Source: Natronospirales bacterium (GTDB lineage: Bacteria > Pseudomonadota > Gammaproteobacteria > Natronospirales > REEB76). From it: 46,785 bases of DNA. The notes under the pieces are model-generated. The model had not been told where the DNA came from. It saw only the letters and a program-made list of their open reading frames with translations, and searched no databases. Of the stretch, positions 7,717-16,376 are shown piece by piece; position 1 is the stretch's first letter; the number at the start of each line of letters is the position of its first letter. The position numbers and the translations under genes are program-made. Location: assembly GCA_021816765.1 (NCBI GenBank), contig JAKAXB010000007.1, positions 1-46,785 on the forward strand, in the 5' to 3' direction.

Positions 7717-8349
7717 TCAAGCCTTGCCCAACCAATGCAGGGCCATCAGGGTCAAACCCACCAGCGCATAGAGACTCAACGCGGTGATGATGAAGCCCGC
7801 CAGGCGCGGTCGGCGCTGGGCGAGCCGGTCAGTCAAGGGGCGGTTGATTTCCAGGGGCCGCAGCCAGCGGCGCGTGGACACCCAGCGGTTGGCGTGGCTC
7901 TCCGGCGTCTTCAGCAGACTCGGGCGCAGCAGCACCAGCAGTCCCACGGCGGCGATGACGAGACTCGCCCCGCGCAACAGGAAGACCGCGCCGTCCAGCG
8001 CCCAGACACCGCCGCTCGTCAGGTCGAGCTGTCGCAGCACGCGTGCCCGGTCATACAGGATCCAGAAATAAGCGAACACCCCGCCGGCCGCCAGCAGCAG
8101 CAGGGTTCCGGAGAGGCGATGGTTGCGGTAGAAAACGCTTTCCCAGTAGCGCGGCACCTCCAGAAAGCGCAGCCAGGGACGCAGGGAAAACCAGCGGTTC
8201 CAGCCGGCCGTGAGGCGGAAGAAACTTGCCGGGGCGCAGAGCAGCCACAGGCCCGTCACCAGGCCGAACAGGGCGCCCAGCAGCAAGGCGGTGAACAGCG
8301 TCCCGAGGGACGCCTCCGCAATGGCTTCCACCAGCAGGTGCGCGTTCAT
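7717..8349 (-). CDS. Unknown integral membrane protein with internal duplication
   Basis: This encodes 210 aa from the ATG at 8349 (a GTG at 8373 is also in frame). About four hydrophobic helices are visible: residues 17-40, 82-100, 122-142 and 178-200. The protein contains two related halves. Each has a helix ending in LL-x-x-P, then NRWFSLRPWLRFLEVPR or NRWVSTRRWLRPLEINR, then a basic stretch and another helix beginning (R)LSGTLLL or (R)LAGFIIT. The shared core is NRW-x-S-x-R-x-WLR-x-LE-x-x-R. I do not recognise a named family. It sits between mshF and the first pilin on the same strand, so a link to pilus assembly is plausible but unproven. No signal sequence or catalytic motif is apparent. 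Confidence 0.8.
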   Translation of the reverse strand: MNAHLLVEAIAEASLGTLFTALLLGALFGLVTGLWLLCAPASFFRLTAGWNRWFSLRPWLRFLEVPRYWESVFYRNHRLSGTLLLLAAGGVFAYFWILYDRARVLRQLDLTSGGVWALDGAVFLLRGASLVIAAVGLLVLLRPSLLKTPESHANRWVSTRRWLRPLEINRPLTDRLAQRRPRLAGFIITALSLYALVGLTLMALHWLGKA

Positions 8350-8398
8350 GGCGGACGGAGCATAGCAGAGCACGGGTCCGGTGCCTGTGCAGCGATCC

Positions 8399-8977
8399 TC
8401 ACCAGTTCAGGAACCAGGCACTCCTGGGCGGCGAGTTGCTCCATTGATAAGGCGCCAGGTTGACGAGACGCACGCCGTAGAGTTCATCCCGGTGTGGATC
8501 GTAACGGCCGTCTTTCTTTGCACCGCTGTACAGGAGCTGGATGCGGTATTCGGCGCGGGCGGGTTTGCCCAGCGCGTCGTGGAAATAGCCGCTGCTGTGG
8601 ACCCGGTAAACCAGGATGCGGGTGCGGGTGTCAAAATACCAATATCCGCCCCTGATACTGGCGGGATCCGGGTGGTCCAGGGCGCCCACATAGTTGCTGG
8701 GCGGTTGCATCAGCAGGTCCATGGGATTCATGCCGCGCATCCTGGCGACGTCGGCCATGTCGCCGCGGGCGATGTAGGCGGCGAGCTGGATGCCGAGCGC
8801 GCTTTCCAGCGTACCCTCCATCTGCATCAGGCTGACCCGCTCCGCCTGTACCCGCAGGGCGAGGAAGCGGTCGAGCGCCACGGCGAACAGCACCGCGATA
8901 ATACCCACCACGATGGTGAGTTCGAGCAGGCTGAATCCCCGTTGGGAAGAAGGAGGATCTGAGGTTGCGTCGCTCAT
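8399..8977 (-). CDS. mshF: MshF-like pseudopilin
   Basis: This encodes 192 aa. MSDATSDPPSSQRGFSLLELTIVVGIIAVLF is a type IV prepilin N-terminus with a 13-residue leader and Glu at +5. The body is hydrophilic and contains GGYWYFDTRTRILVYRV, similar to the region conserved in MshF. The start at 8977 lies 2 nt after the mshG stop (TGA-GC-ATG), which implies coupling; an upstream in-frame ATG at 9013 lies inside mshG. In other MSHA loci mshF likewise follows mshG. Its precise role is not established; it may be a low-abundance assembly pseudopilin. Confidence 0.75.
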   Translation of the reverse strand: MSDATSDPPSSQRGFSLLELTIVVGIIAVLFAVALDRFLALRVQAERVSLMQMEGTLESALGIQLAAYIARGDMADVARMRGMNPMDLLMQPPSNYVGALDHPDPASIRGGYWYFDTRTRILVYRVHSSGYFHDALGKPARAEYRIQLLYSGAKKDGRYDPHRDELYGVRLVNLAPYQWSNSPPRSAWFLNW

Positions 8978-8979
8978 GC

Positions 8980-10206
8980 TCAGAGGTGTGAAGCGTTGGC
9001 CGCCAGGTTCCACATGGGCAGGAACACGCCCAGGGCGAGGATCAGAACCATCGCGCCCATGATCACCAGCAGCACGGGCTCGATATTGGTGCTCAGGGTC
9101 TGCAGCTCGTAATCCACCTCGCGTTCATAAAAACCGCCGGTCTCATCCAGCATCTCGGCCACATTGCCGGTCTCCTCACCCACGGAGATCATCTGGATCA
9201 CCAGCGGCGTGAACACGCCCACGGCGCGGGAGGTGCGCGTCAGGCTCTCGCCGCGTTCCACGCCGGTGCGCATCTGCAGCACGCGTTCCGCCACATACTC
9301 GTTGCCGACCGCTCTCGCCACCAGCGTCAATGCCTGCACCAGAGGCACGCCCGAGCGGTAGCACAAAGCGAAGGCGCGCGCGAAACGCGCCAGCGTCGCC
9401 TGCATGATGATGCTGCCGACGACCGGGACGCGCAACTTGAAACCGTCCCAGCGGTAGCGTCCCCGCTCGGTGCGGATGTAGCGTCGCAGGAAGAACAACG
9501 ACACGACGCTGACCAGGAGCACCAGCCACCAGTAATGCTGTGCGAAATCCGAAACGCCCATGATGAGGCGCGTCGGCCACGGCAGGCGCATGCGCACCGA
9601 CTTGAAGAAAGCCACGAAACGCGGCACCACGAACAGCGTGATGATGGTGATCGCCACCACGATGGCCGTGACCACGAAGATCGGATAACGGAAGGCGGTC
9701 TTGATGCGTGTGCGGATGTCTTTCTCGAGACTGAGATAATTGAAGATGCGCAGGAAGGCCTCCTCCAGGTTGCCGGAATTTTCACCGACACGCACCACGC
9801 TCACGAACAGCGGCGAGAACACATTGGGGTGGCGGGCCAGGGAGCCCGCCAGGTCCCGTCCGGATTCGAGATTGTCCACGATATCCCGCAGGGCGGTACG
9901 CAGCGTCTCGTTGTGACTGGACTGCTCCAGGCTGGTGAGGCCGCGCACCAGCGGCACACCCGCCTTGACCAGCGCATACATCTGGCGTGCGAACAGGATC
10001 AGATCATCGAGACGGGGTTTGTTGCCGGTGAGATGCCGCCACAGGCTGCCCAGGGTCTGGCGTTCTGGCGGCTTCAGGCCGATGTCTATCGGCGTGATGC
10101 CGCTGTTGAAGAGTTGCGTGGCCACCACGTCGGCGGTGTCCGCATCCAGCTCGCCCAGGATCAGCTCGCCCCGGCTGCTGCGTCCACGGTAACGAAAGGT
10201 CGCCAT
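8980..10206 (-). CDS. mshG: MshG, inner-membrane platform protein of the MSHA pilus
   Basis: This encodes 408 aa, the usual length for PilC/GspF-type platform proteins. An N-terminal cytoplasmic segment (MATFRYRGRSSRGELILGEL) precedes two T2SF repeats. The first carries LVKAGVPLVRGL and GENSGNLEEAF, and the second YRSGVPLVQAL and GEETGNVAEML, showing the duplicated helical domain. Hydrophobic helices follow at about residues 170-190, 220-240 and 375-400. It lies 6 nt after mshE, whose ATPase it should contact to move pilin subunits from the membrane into the fibre. The upstream sequence GGAGTAAGGCAGA gives a ribosome binding site that overlaps the mshE stop. Confidence 0.95.
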   Translation of the reverse strand: MATFRYRGRSSRGELILGELDADTADVVATQLFNSGITPIDIGLKPPERQTLGSLWRHLTGNKPRLDDLILFARQMYALVKAGVPLVRGLTSLEQSSHNETLRTALRDIVDNLESGRDLAGSLARHPNVFSPLFVSVVRVGENSGNLEEAFLRIFNYLSLEKDIRTRIKTAFRYPIFVVTAIVVAITIITLFVVPRFVAFFKSVRMRLPWPTRLIMGVSDFAQHYWWLVLLVSVVSLFFLRRYIRTERGRYRWDGFKLRVPVVGSIIMQATLARFARAFALCYRSGVPLVQALTLVARAVGNEYVAERVLQMRTGVERGESLTRTSRAVGVFTPLVIQMISVGEETGNVAEMLDETGGFYEREVDYELQTLSTNIEPVLLVIMGAMVLILALGVFLPMWNLAANASHL

Positions 10207-10212
10207 TCTGCC

Positions 10213-11991
10213 TTACTCCCGCGATGTGGAAAGGGAGCCGGCGGGCGCGGCCGGTTCAGGGACATCTTCCGTGTATTTTTCGATGCCGCTGGAGATGCGC
10301 ATGGTTTCTTCCACCGTGGTGACGCCGGCTGTGGCATATTCGAGTGCGCACAGCACGAACGGGCGGAAATCCCGCTTGTGGCGCGCACGCTGCGCGAATT
10401 CCGCGCTGTCACTGCGCCGTAGTGCATCGGTCAGTCCCTCATCCAGTTCCAGCAGTTCATAGACACCGATGCGGCCGCGATAGCCGGTGCCGTTGCAGTA
10501 GGTGCAGCCGCGCCCCTGGCGAAACTGGGTGGAATCAATGCGTCCCGCCTGGGGCACCGAGTTGAGCCAGGCCTGCTGGTTGGCATTCACATGTGCCGGC
10601 ACGGTGCACGCATCACAGATGCGGCGCACCAGGCGTTGCGCCACCACGGCACGCAGGCCCGCGGCGATGAGATACCCTTCGGCGCCCATGTCCAGCAGCC
10701 GGCTCACGGTGGTGACGGCGTCATTGGTGTGCACGGTGGACAGCACCAGGTGACCGGTCATGGCGGCGCGCAGCGTGATCTCGGCGGTTTCGTGGTCACG
10801 GATCTCGCCCACCATAATTACATCCGGGTCCTGGCGCAGGGCATTGCGCAATACCCGGCTGAAGTCGAGTCCGATGCGCGGGTTGACCTGCACCTGATTG
10901 ATGCGGGACAGGTGGTACTCGATGGGATCCTCGACGGAGATGATCTTGATGTCAGATTTGTTGATGAAATTGAGCGCCGCATACAGGGTGGTGGTCTTGC
11001 CGCTGCCGGTGGGGCCGGTGGCCAGGATCATGCCGTAGGGAAGCTGAATCAGGTGCGCGAAGCGCACGCGCATCTCCTCCGGCATACCGAGGTTTTCCAG
11101 TGACAGCAGATTCGTGGACTGATCCAGCAGACGCAGCACCACGGACTCGCCGAATTGGATCGGCATGGTGGCTACGCGTACGTCCACCGTGCGGTCCTTG
11201 ACGTGGATGCTGAAACGGCCGTCCTGGGGCATGCGTTTCTCGGAGATATCCAGTCCGGACATGAGTTTGAGGCGCGTCACCAATGCACCCGCCACGCGGC
11301 GGCCCTCGATGATGTGCTCATGCAGCACGCCGTCAATGCGCTGGCGGATGCGCAGCACCTTCTCATCCGGCTCGATGTGGATATCCGAGGCATTCACCTG
11401 CACCGCGTCCTCGAACATGGATTGCAGCAGTTTGGCGACCGGCGCATCCACGCTGCTCTCCTCGGCCACCAATTGCGCCAGGTCGTAGTCACCGGCCGCC
11501 AGTTCCTCACCGAGTTCTTCGGCCAGCGAGGATATTTCCTCGGTGTGACGGTAAACGATGTCTATGGCACGCAGCAGATCCGCCTCGCGCACCAGCGCGA
11601 GGCGCAGAGGACGCTGCAGGATGCGCGTGATCTCGTCATAGCCGAAGATGTCGGTCGGATCGGCCATCCCCACCAGCACATCAGTTGCTCCCGAATTCAG
11701 CACGATGGCCCGATAGCGCCGGGCATAGGTTTCCGGCAGCAGCCGCATGGTGTCCGGGCTGAACTTGAAGTGCTTGAGATCAATCAGGGGTGTGTTCAGC
11801 TGCCGCGACAGGAAGGTAAGCAGTTGCGTTTCCTCGATGAGTCCCAGATCCACCAGCACGCGTCCCAGTTTCCGGCCGCTCTTTTTCTGTTCCGCCAGGG
11901 CGGCTTCGAGCTGCCCTTCGGAGATGATCTTGTTCTGCACCAGCAGATCGCCGATGCGGATTTTCTGTTTACGGGGTGCTGCAGTGGCCAC
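10213..11991 (-). CDS. mshE: MshE, c-di-GMP-type pilus extension ATPase
   Basis: This encodes 592 aa starting with GTG, with GGAG 6 nt upstream. Residues 12-35 and 41-64 are two MshEN motifs of the form R/K-(L/I)-G-x-x-L-x-x-x-G-...-L-x-x-x-L-x-x-Q, separated by 5 residues, the arrangement known to bind cyclic di-GMP. The second fits fully with Lys first; the first has Asn in place of its middle Gly. The secretion ATPase domain has Walker A GPTGSGKTTT near residue 325 and the Walker B region DVIMVGEIRD near 394. Two CxxC pairs, CDAC near 459 and CTYC near 495, probably bind zinc. It powers pilus assembly at the inner membrane next to MshG. Confidence 0.96.
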   Translation of the reverse strand: MATAAPRKQKIRIGDLLVQNKIISEGQLEAALAEQKKSGRKLGRVLVDLGLIEETQLLTFLSRQLNTPLIDLKHFKFSPDTMRLLPETYARRYRAIVLNSGATDVLVGMADPTDIFGYDEITRILQRPLRLALVREADLLRAIDIVYRHTEEISSLAEELGEELAAGDYDLAQLVAEESSVDAPVAKLLQSMFEDAVQVNASDIHIEPDEKVLRIRQRIDGVLHEHIIEGRRVAGALVTRLKLMSGLDISEKRMPQDGRFSIHVKDRTVDVRVATMPIQFGESVVLRLLDQSTNLLSLENLGMPEEMRVRFAHLIQLPYGMILATGPTGSGKTTTLYAALNFINKSDIKIISVEDPIEYHLSRINQVQVNPRIGLDFSRVLRNALRQDPDVIMVGEIRDHETAEITLRAAMTGHLVLSTVHTNDAVTTVSRLLDMGAEGYLIAAGLRAVVAQRLVRRICDACTVPAHVNANQQAWLNSVPQAGRIDSTQFRQGRGCTYCNGTGYRGRIGVYELLELDEGLTDALRRSDSAEFAQRARHKRDFRPFVLCALEYATAGVTTVEETMRISSGIEKYTEDVPEPAAPAGSLSTSRE

Positions 11992-12010
11992 GTGGAACTC
12001 CCGGCGTCAC

Positions 12011-13354
12011 TCAGTGTTTCAAGGCATGGATGCGATTTTGCACGTATTGGGCTACGGCGTCACTCAAGCCGCCGACGGCACGTGCACGCAGGTAGGCATG
12101 CAGGGCGGCATCAGGCTTGCCGATCTGTTCAAGCGAGATGCCCAACCCGGCCCACCATACCCCCTGCGCGGGATCCAGCGCCACCAGCCGACGGTATAAG
12201 TCGGCCGCCGCCGGGTAGTCGCCGCTATGCTGCAGCAGACCCGCCAGCAGGGCATAGTATTCGGGATCCGTCTGCATGCGTGGTTCATGGGCGCGCAGCA
12301 TGCGGATGGCCTGGGAAGTGGCACCCTGCCGCGCCAGCAGACTGGCATAGAGTTTGGCGAATGCCGACTGGTTTTCACCGTGCAGGGCGAGGCCGGTGCT
12401 GAGCAGGGTCCCGGCCTCGGACTCGAGCCCGGTGCGCGCATAAAGTTCCGCCAGCGCTTCGCGGGCCGCGCCATTGTGCGGATTACTGTTCAGGGCGCTG
12501 CGGAAAAATCCTTCCGCTGCATGGATGCGTCCCTGCTGCAGTGCCTGAATCCCGCGGTTGTACGCGTGTATCGAGCGCACCGCAGGCACGATCCGTGCCC
12601 GCGATTTGGTGACGCGACTGTTTGCAGCGGGCGCAGGGGCGGGCGGCGCTTCGGCAGGTGCGAAAACGATTTCCAGTTGTTTGTTGCTGTTGACCGGTTC
12701 TAGGTACGCGCGCGTACCCGGCTGCACGCTGAACACCAGCAGCAAGCGGTGCTCCGGGGTGAGTGCGTACTTTATACCCGTCACTGCCGGCGGCAGCGGC
12801 AGGGTGCGGAGCACCGCGGACAGGCGGTCCACATGACTGACGGACAGACTGATGCGGTGGCTGGCGGGAAACTCCCGCAGTTTCCAGTGTACCGGGTGGT
12901 TGAAATCAAAGCGCAAACCCTGGCGGGTGCCGTGCTGCCGCAGCCGCGCGTCCAGCAGGCGTGTGGGGGGTGGTGAGCCTGCCGGGTGGGCATTGGCCAA
13001 CGCGACAGGAGGGGCGGGCAGGGGGAGGGCGCGCGCTTTCGGCAGGGATGTCACCGCTGCGCCGGGTAGTGCCGAAGCGGTGGAGTCGCGCAGGCTGCGA
13101 TGCAGCGGTGCTCCGGCTGCAACCGCGACCGGTTGCGGGGGGACTGCCGCCCGCCGCACCGCCGGCAGGCTTTTCGGCTGCCACAGAGAATAGCCCGCAA
13201 AGCCCGCAATCAGGAGCAGCAAGCCAAGCCCGATGCTGAGCAGGTAACGCCCCCGGTGCGGCACTCGGGCCACCGCGCGTACCTGGGCAAGCGGCGCTTG
13301 TTCACGACGTTGGCGCTCTTCCAGGTCACGCAGCATCTGGTTGATGAGACTCAT
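12011..13354 (-). CDS. mshN: MshN, TPR-containing inner-membrane protein
   Basis: This encodes 447 aa. MSLINQMLRDLEERQ is the conserved start of MshN proteins. One transmembrane helix spans residues 37-57, followed by a proline/alanine-rich stretch and then TPR-type helical repeats from about residue 290 to the end, for example EAGTLLSTGLALHGENQSAF and DYPAAADLYRRLVALDPAQG. The ATG overlaps the mshM stop (ATGA), so the two are coupled, and mshE follows after 19 nt. The open frame extends upstream through mshM, but the conserved start and the overlap favour 13354. It probably links the cytoplasmic machine to the secretin; this is inferred from the layout. Confidence 0.9.
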   Translation of the reverse strand: MSLINQMLRDLEERQRREQAPLAQVRAVARVPHRGRYLLSIGLGLLLLIAGFAGYSLWQPKSLPAVRRAAVPPQPVAVAAGAPLHRSLRDSTASALPGAAVTSLPKARALPLPAPPVALANAHPAGSPPPTRLLDARLRQHGTRQGLRFDFNHPVHWKLREFPASHRISLSVSHVDRLSAVLRTLPLPPAVTGIKYALTPEHRLLLVFSVQPGTRAYLEPVNSNKQLEIVFAPAEAPPAPAPAANSRVTKSRARIVPAVRSIHAYNRGIQALQQGRIHAAEGFFRSALNSNPHNGAAREALAELYARTGLESEAGTLLSTGLALHGENQSAFAKLYASLLARQGATSQAIRMLRAHEPRMQTDPEYYALLAGLLQHSGDYPAAADLYRRLVALDPAQGVWWAGLGISLEQIGKPDAALHAYLRARAVGGLSDAVAQYVQNRIHALKH

Positions 13355-14262
13355 CGCCACGTCCCCAGCCAATACATCATTCCCGCCACCAGGCCCACTG
13401 CTCCGATCACCGCCGCATAGATCAGCGGGTGCAGAAAGCGCGGCGTGAGCCGCCGTGCCCCTTCCGTATCCGCCACTGCGCGGCGTACGTGCCGCAGCGT
13501 GATGCAATCATCGCCGGGACCGAAGGCCGCCAGCAGCGCCTTGTGGCACAGGATATTCACCAGTCGCGGAATGCCCCCACTGCCGCGGTACACGGCCCCC
13601 AGCGCGCGCTCATTGAACAACGGACCGCCGTGATAGCCGGCTACACGCAGGCGGTGGCGTACATATTCAGCCACGGCCTGTTTGTCCAGCGGTGCAAGCC
13701 GGTAGGAGAACGTAATGCGTTGTTGCAACTGCCGCAAATGCATCCCTTTGAGACGCGTGTCCAGTTCCGGCTGGCCGAACATGACCACCTGCAGCAGTTT
13801 GAACTTTTCCGTTTCCAGATTGGTAAGCAGGCGCACCGCCTCCAGCGTGTAATTCGGCATGGCCTGGACCTCATCAAGACACACGACCACCTGCTTGCCC
13901 GCGCCCGCGAGTTCCAGCAAGCGCCGGGTGATGGCACGTAACATGTCTTCCTGGGTGGCGCGGTTCGGTACTTCGGCCCCAAGCTCTTCGGCGAGCACGA
14001 GGCGCATGGAACCCGGAGACAGATGCGGATTGGGCAGAAATGCGGTTACGAAACCGTCGCCCAGGGAATCAAGCAACTTGCGGCACAGCAGGGTCTTGCC
14101 GAGACCCACCTCGCCGGTAACCTTGATAAAGCCCTCGCCGCTGCGCAGTGCTACCAGGAGGACGTTGAGTGCTTCCTGATGGCTGGTGTAACCGTAGAAG
14201 AAGCTCGTATCCGGCGTGAGCGAAAATGGATACTCACGAAAACCGAAGTGTCGCAGGTACAT
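13351..14262 (-). CDS. mshM: MshM, ExeA-like AAA ATPase
   Basis: This encodes 303 aa. MYLRHFGFREYPFSLTPD is the standard opening of ExeA/MshM proteins. Walker A is GEVGLGKT at residues 50-57 and Walker B VVVCLDEVQAM at 125-135, followed by the sensor-like FGQPELDTRL. Residues 276-303 form a single C-terminal transmembrane helix ending in WLGTWR. It lies between the secretin gene mshL and mshN. By analogy with ExeA, it may help insert or organise the secretin; the ExeA comparison is family knowledge, not visible here. Confidence 0.93.
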   Translation of the reverse strand: MYLRHFGFREYPFSLTPDTSFFYGYTSHQEALNVLLVALRSGEGFIKVTGEVGLGKTLLCRKLLDSLGDGFVTAFLPNPHLSPGSMRLVLAEELGAEVPNRATQEDMLRAITRRLLELAGAGKQVVVCLDEVQAMPNYTLEAVRLLTNLETEKFKLLQVVMFGQPELDTRLKGMHLRQLQQRITFSYRLAPLDKQAVAEYVRHRLRVAGYHGGPLFNERALGAVYRGSGGIPRLVNILCHKALLAAFGPGDDCITLRHVRRAVADTEGARRLTPRFLHPLIYAAVIGAVGLVAGMMYWLGTWR

Positions 14263-14285
14263 GCTGCATCCGCCAGGCGCATCCG

Positions 14286-16019
14286 TTACGGATTTCCACC
14301 GTTCTCCAGCGAGTGTATGCGGTGGAGCTGTTGCTTTGTGAGTGCCGACCAGCCGCGTCCGTTCTCTATCACCACCGGCTTCAGCAGAATCACCAGTTCG
14401 CTTTTCACGCGCACTTTGTGAACCTGGGTGAACAAGTCCCCGAGCAGCGGAATGCCGCTCAGGAACGGGGTTTTGTTTACCACATCCTGGATCTGGGTTT
14501 TCATCAATCCGCCGATGACCACGATCTGGCCGCTCTTGGCGCGTACCACGCTGTCCGACTCGCGCACCTGGCTGAAAGCCAGCGGCACGCTGGTAGGCTG
14601 ACCGGAGAAGGTGATGTTTGTCAGCTGACTGGTCACCTGGCTGACCGTGGGGTGGATGTGAAGAGTCACGAAGCCGTTGGCGTCGATCTCCGGGGTTACG
14701 TCCAAAGCGATGCCGGAGAAGAAGGGCTGCAGCACGATGTTCTGACTGGTGGCGGCGCCGGATAAGCCCCCACCCAGGGTATTGCTGAGGAGACCGGTGA
14801 CGAAGAATTGGTCGGAACCGACCTTGATAATCGCTTTCTGGTTGTTGAGCGTGGCCACGCGCGGACTTGACAGCACATGCACGTTGCCTTGGGTATCCAG
14901 CAGTTCGATGAAGCCGTTGAAGTCACCCAGATTCAAAGCGGCGGCAAAGGTGCCGCCGAAAGCCGAGCTCGGGTAGCTGGTTACGGCGTTACCCGGAGTA
15001 AGGGTCAATGGCAAACCCTTCAGATCCGAGAGGCCCTGGCCGTTGGCCGAACCCGCCGTATTGCCGAACAGGTTCTGGCCACCGATGTTGCCGATAAAGA
15101 CGGTTTTGCCGTTGCCCGGCTGGCCCAGGGCCCCCCAGTTGATGCCCGACTGGAAGTTGTGGTTGAGGTCCACCTCGATGATGCGGGCTTCCAGCACCAC
15201 CTCGCGCGAGACGCTGTTCTGCACCGCGCTCAGGTACTGCCGCACATCGCGCAATTCGGCGGGCATGGCGCGCACCACGACGACGCCGGAATCCGGATCC
15301 ACCACCACTTTGCGGCCGCCGCCCGGGCCGATGATGCCGCTCAAGGTGGTTTGCAGGTCCTTCCAGAAGTTCGAATCCGTCTTGGTGGTGACTTCGCTGC
15401 CGGTGGACTGCTGCTCCGTGTTGTTGCCGGTGGCGGAGGGCATGGATCCGCCGTAGCCGCCATAACCGCCGCCGTAGGAGCTGCTCTGGTTCTGGGTGGT
15501 CTCGCCGGAAGTGACGCGGGTGATGGACTTGCCCTTGCGAATGAAATCCAGGTAATTCACCTGGAATATCCGCGTGCGCATGCTGGCGGGCAGCACCATG
15601 AAAGTATCGCCGCGGCGCTGGTATTCATAACCGTAAACGTCACGCACCGTTTCCATGACCTCGGGCACGGTGACGTTCTTGAGGGTGAGCGAAATGCTGC
15701 CGGTAACCGCGGGATTCACCACCATGTTGTAGGGAGTGTCCTTCACCAGACTCATGAAGAAATCGTGTGCCGCGGCGTTCTGTACCGCCACATCGAAATG
15801 CTCGTCCGCATTCGCAGTTTCATTTGTGGGCAGTTTCGGACCTACCGTGGGCAGCAGCGCATTGCTCACCGCCGCCGGTGGCGCGGGTGGCGGCGTGTGC
15901 TCCATCTTGCTGCCCGCGCGCATGCTCGTGTGCGTTGCATTCAGGGTGGGGGTATGCGCGCAAGCCGCCACCAGCGCCGCTGCGCTCACAAGGATCAGGA
16001 TGGATTTGCTGTGCATCAT
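14286..16019 (-). CDS. mshL: MshL, outer-membrane secretin of the MSHA pilus
   Basis: This encodes 577 aa. The N-terminus has a lipobox LVAAC with Cys at residue 20, so it should be a lipoprotein. The N-domain from about residue 75 (NAAAHDFFMSLVKDTPYN, then VTVPEVMETVRDVYGYEY) is the STN/N1-type region. A Ser/Gly/Tyr-rich loop (SSYGGGYGGYGGSMP) follows near 190. The C-terminal secretin domain carries VVLEARIIEVDLN, RVATLNNQKAIIKVG and VPLLGDLFTQ. The gene begins 3 nt after mshK. MshL forms the gated ring through which the pilus leaves the cell. Confidence 0.96.
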   Translation of the reverse strand: MMHSKSILILVSAAALVAACAHTPTLNATHTSMRAGSKMEHTPPPAPPAAVSNALLPTVGPKLPTNETANADEHFDVAVQNAAAHDFFMSLVKDTPYNMVVNPAVTGSISLTLKNVTVPEVMETVRDVYGYEYQRRGDTFMVLPASMRTRIFQVNYLDFIRKGKSITRVTSGETTQNQSSSYGGGYGGYGGSMPSATGNNTEQQSTGSEVTTKTDSNFWKDLQTTLSGIIGPGGGRKVVVDPDSGVVVVRAMPAELRDVRQYLSAVQNSVSREVVLEARIIEVDLNHNFQSGINWGALGQPGNGKTVFIGNIGGQNLFGNTAGSANGQGLSDLKGLPLTLTPGNAVTSYPSSAFGGTFAAALNLGDFNGFIELLDTQGNVHVLSSPRVATLNNQKAIIKVGSDQFFVTGLLSNTLGGGLSGAATSQNIVLQPFFSGIALDVTPEIDANGFVTLHIHPTVSQVTSQLTNITFSGQPTSVPLAFSQVRESDSVVRAKSGQIVVIGGLMKTQIQDVVNKTPFLSGIPLLGDLFTQVHKVRVKSELVILLKPVVIENGRGWSALTKQQLHRIHSLENGGNP

Positions 16020-16022
16020 GTC

Positions 16023-16376
16023 TCAGGTCCCATGCGGGCCCGTAAGCGGCCGTTTTATGTCTCCCGCCAGCAGATAGGCGGTGAATATGCCATGTTTGTT
16101 TTCGAGTTTCACCGCGTAGGGCATGATTTGCAGCACCGTGGCCCCATCCACACGGTCGCCGGGCTTCACCGTCCGGCCATTGATGCTCGCGAGGCGCCGG
16201 CTGGGCGAGATGATGATGGAAGTCACCTGCCAGCCGGGTGCCACGGCCGCCGCCCGGGCGGCATGGTTCAGATAGTCGGGCCGGGTCGGGTCCGGAAGCG
16301 GACCGGCATGCCCGGCCATCGCCGCCAGTGTCAGCAGCACGGTCGCAAATGACCCGGCTGTGCGGCGCCTAAACAC
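16023..16376 (-). CDS. mshK: MshK, PilP-like periplasmic protein
   Basis: This encodes 117 aa with a GTG start that overlaps the end of mshJ by 8 nt. Residues 1-24 form a cleavable signal peptide ending in MAGHA. The mature part begins LPDPTRPDYL, followed by VTSIIISPSRRLASINGRTV and GDRVDGATVLQI, which match the small GspC/PilP-like fold of MshK. It stands directly before the secretin gene. The expected role is a periplasmic bridge between the inner-membrane complex (MshI, MshJ) and MshL. Confidence 0.85.
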   Translation of the reverse strand: MFRRRTAGSFATVLLTLAAMAGHAGPLPDPTRPDYLNHAARAAAVAPGWQVTSIIISPSRRLASINGRTVKPGDRVDGATVLQIMPYAVKLENKHGIFTAYLLAGDIKRPLTGPHGT

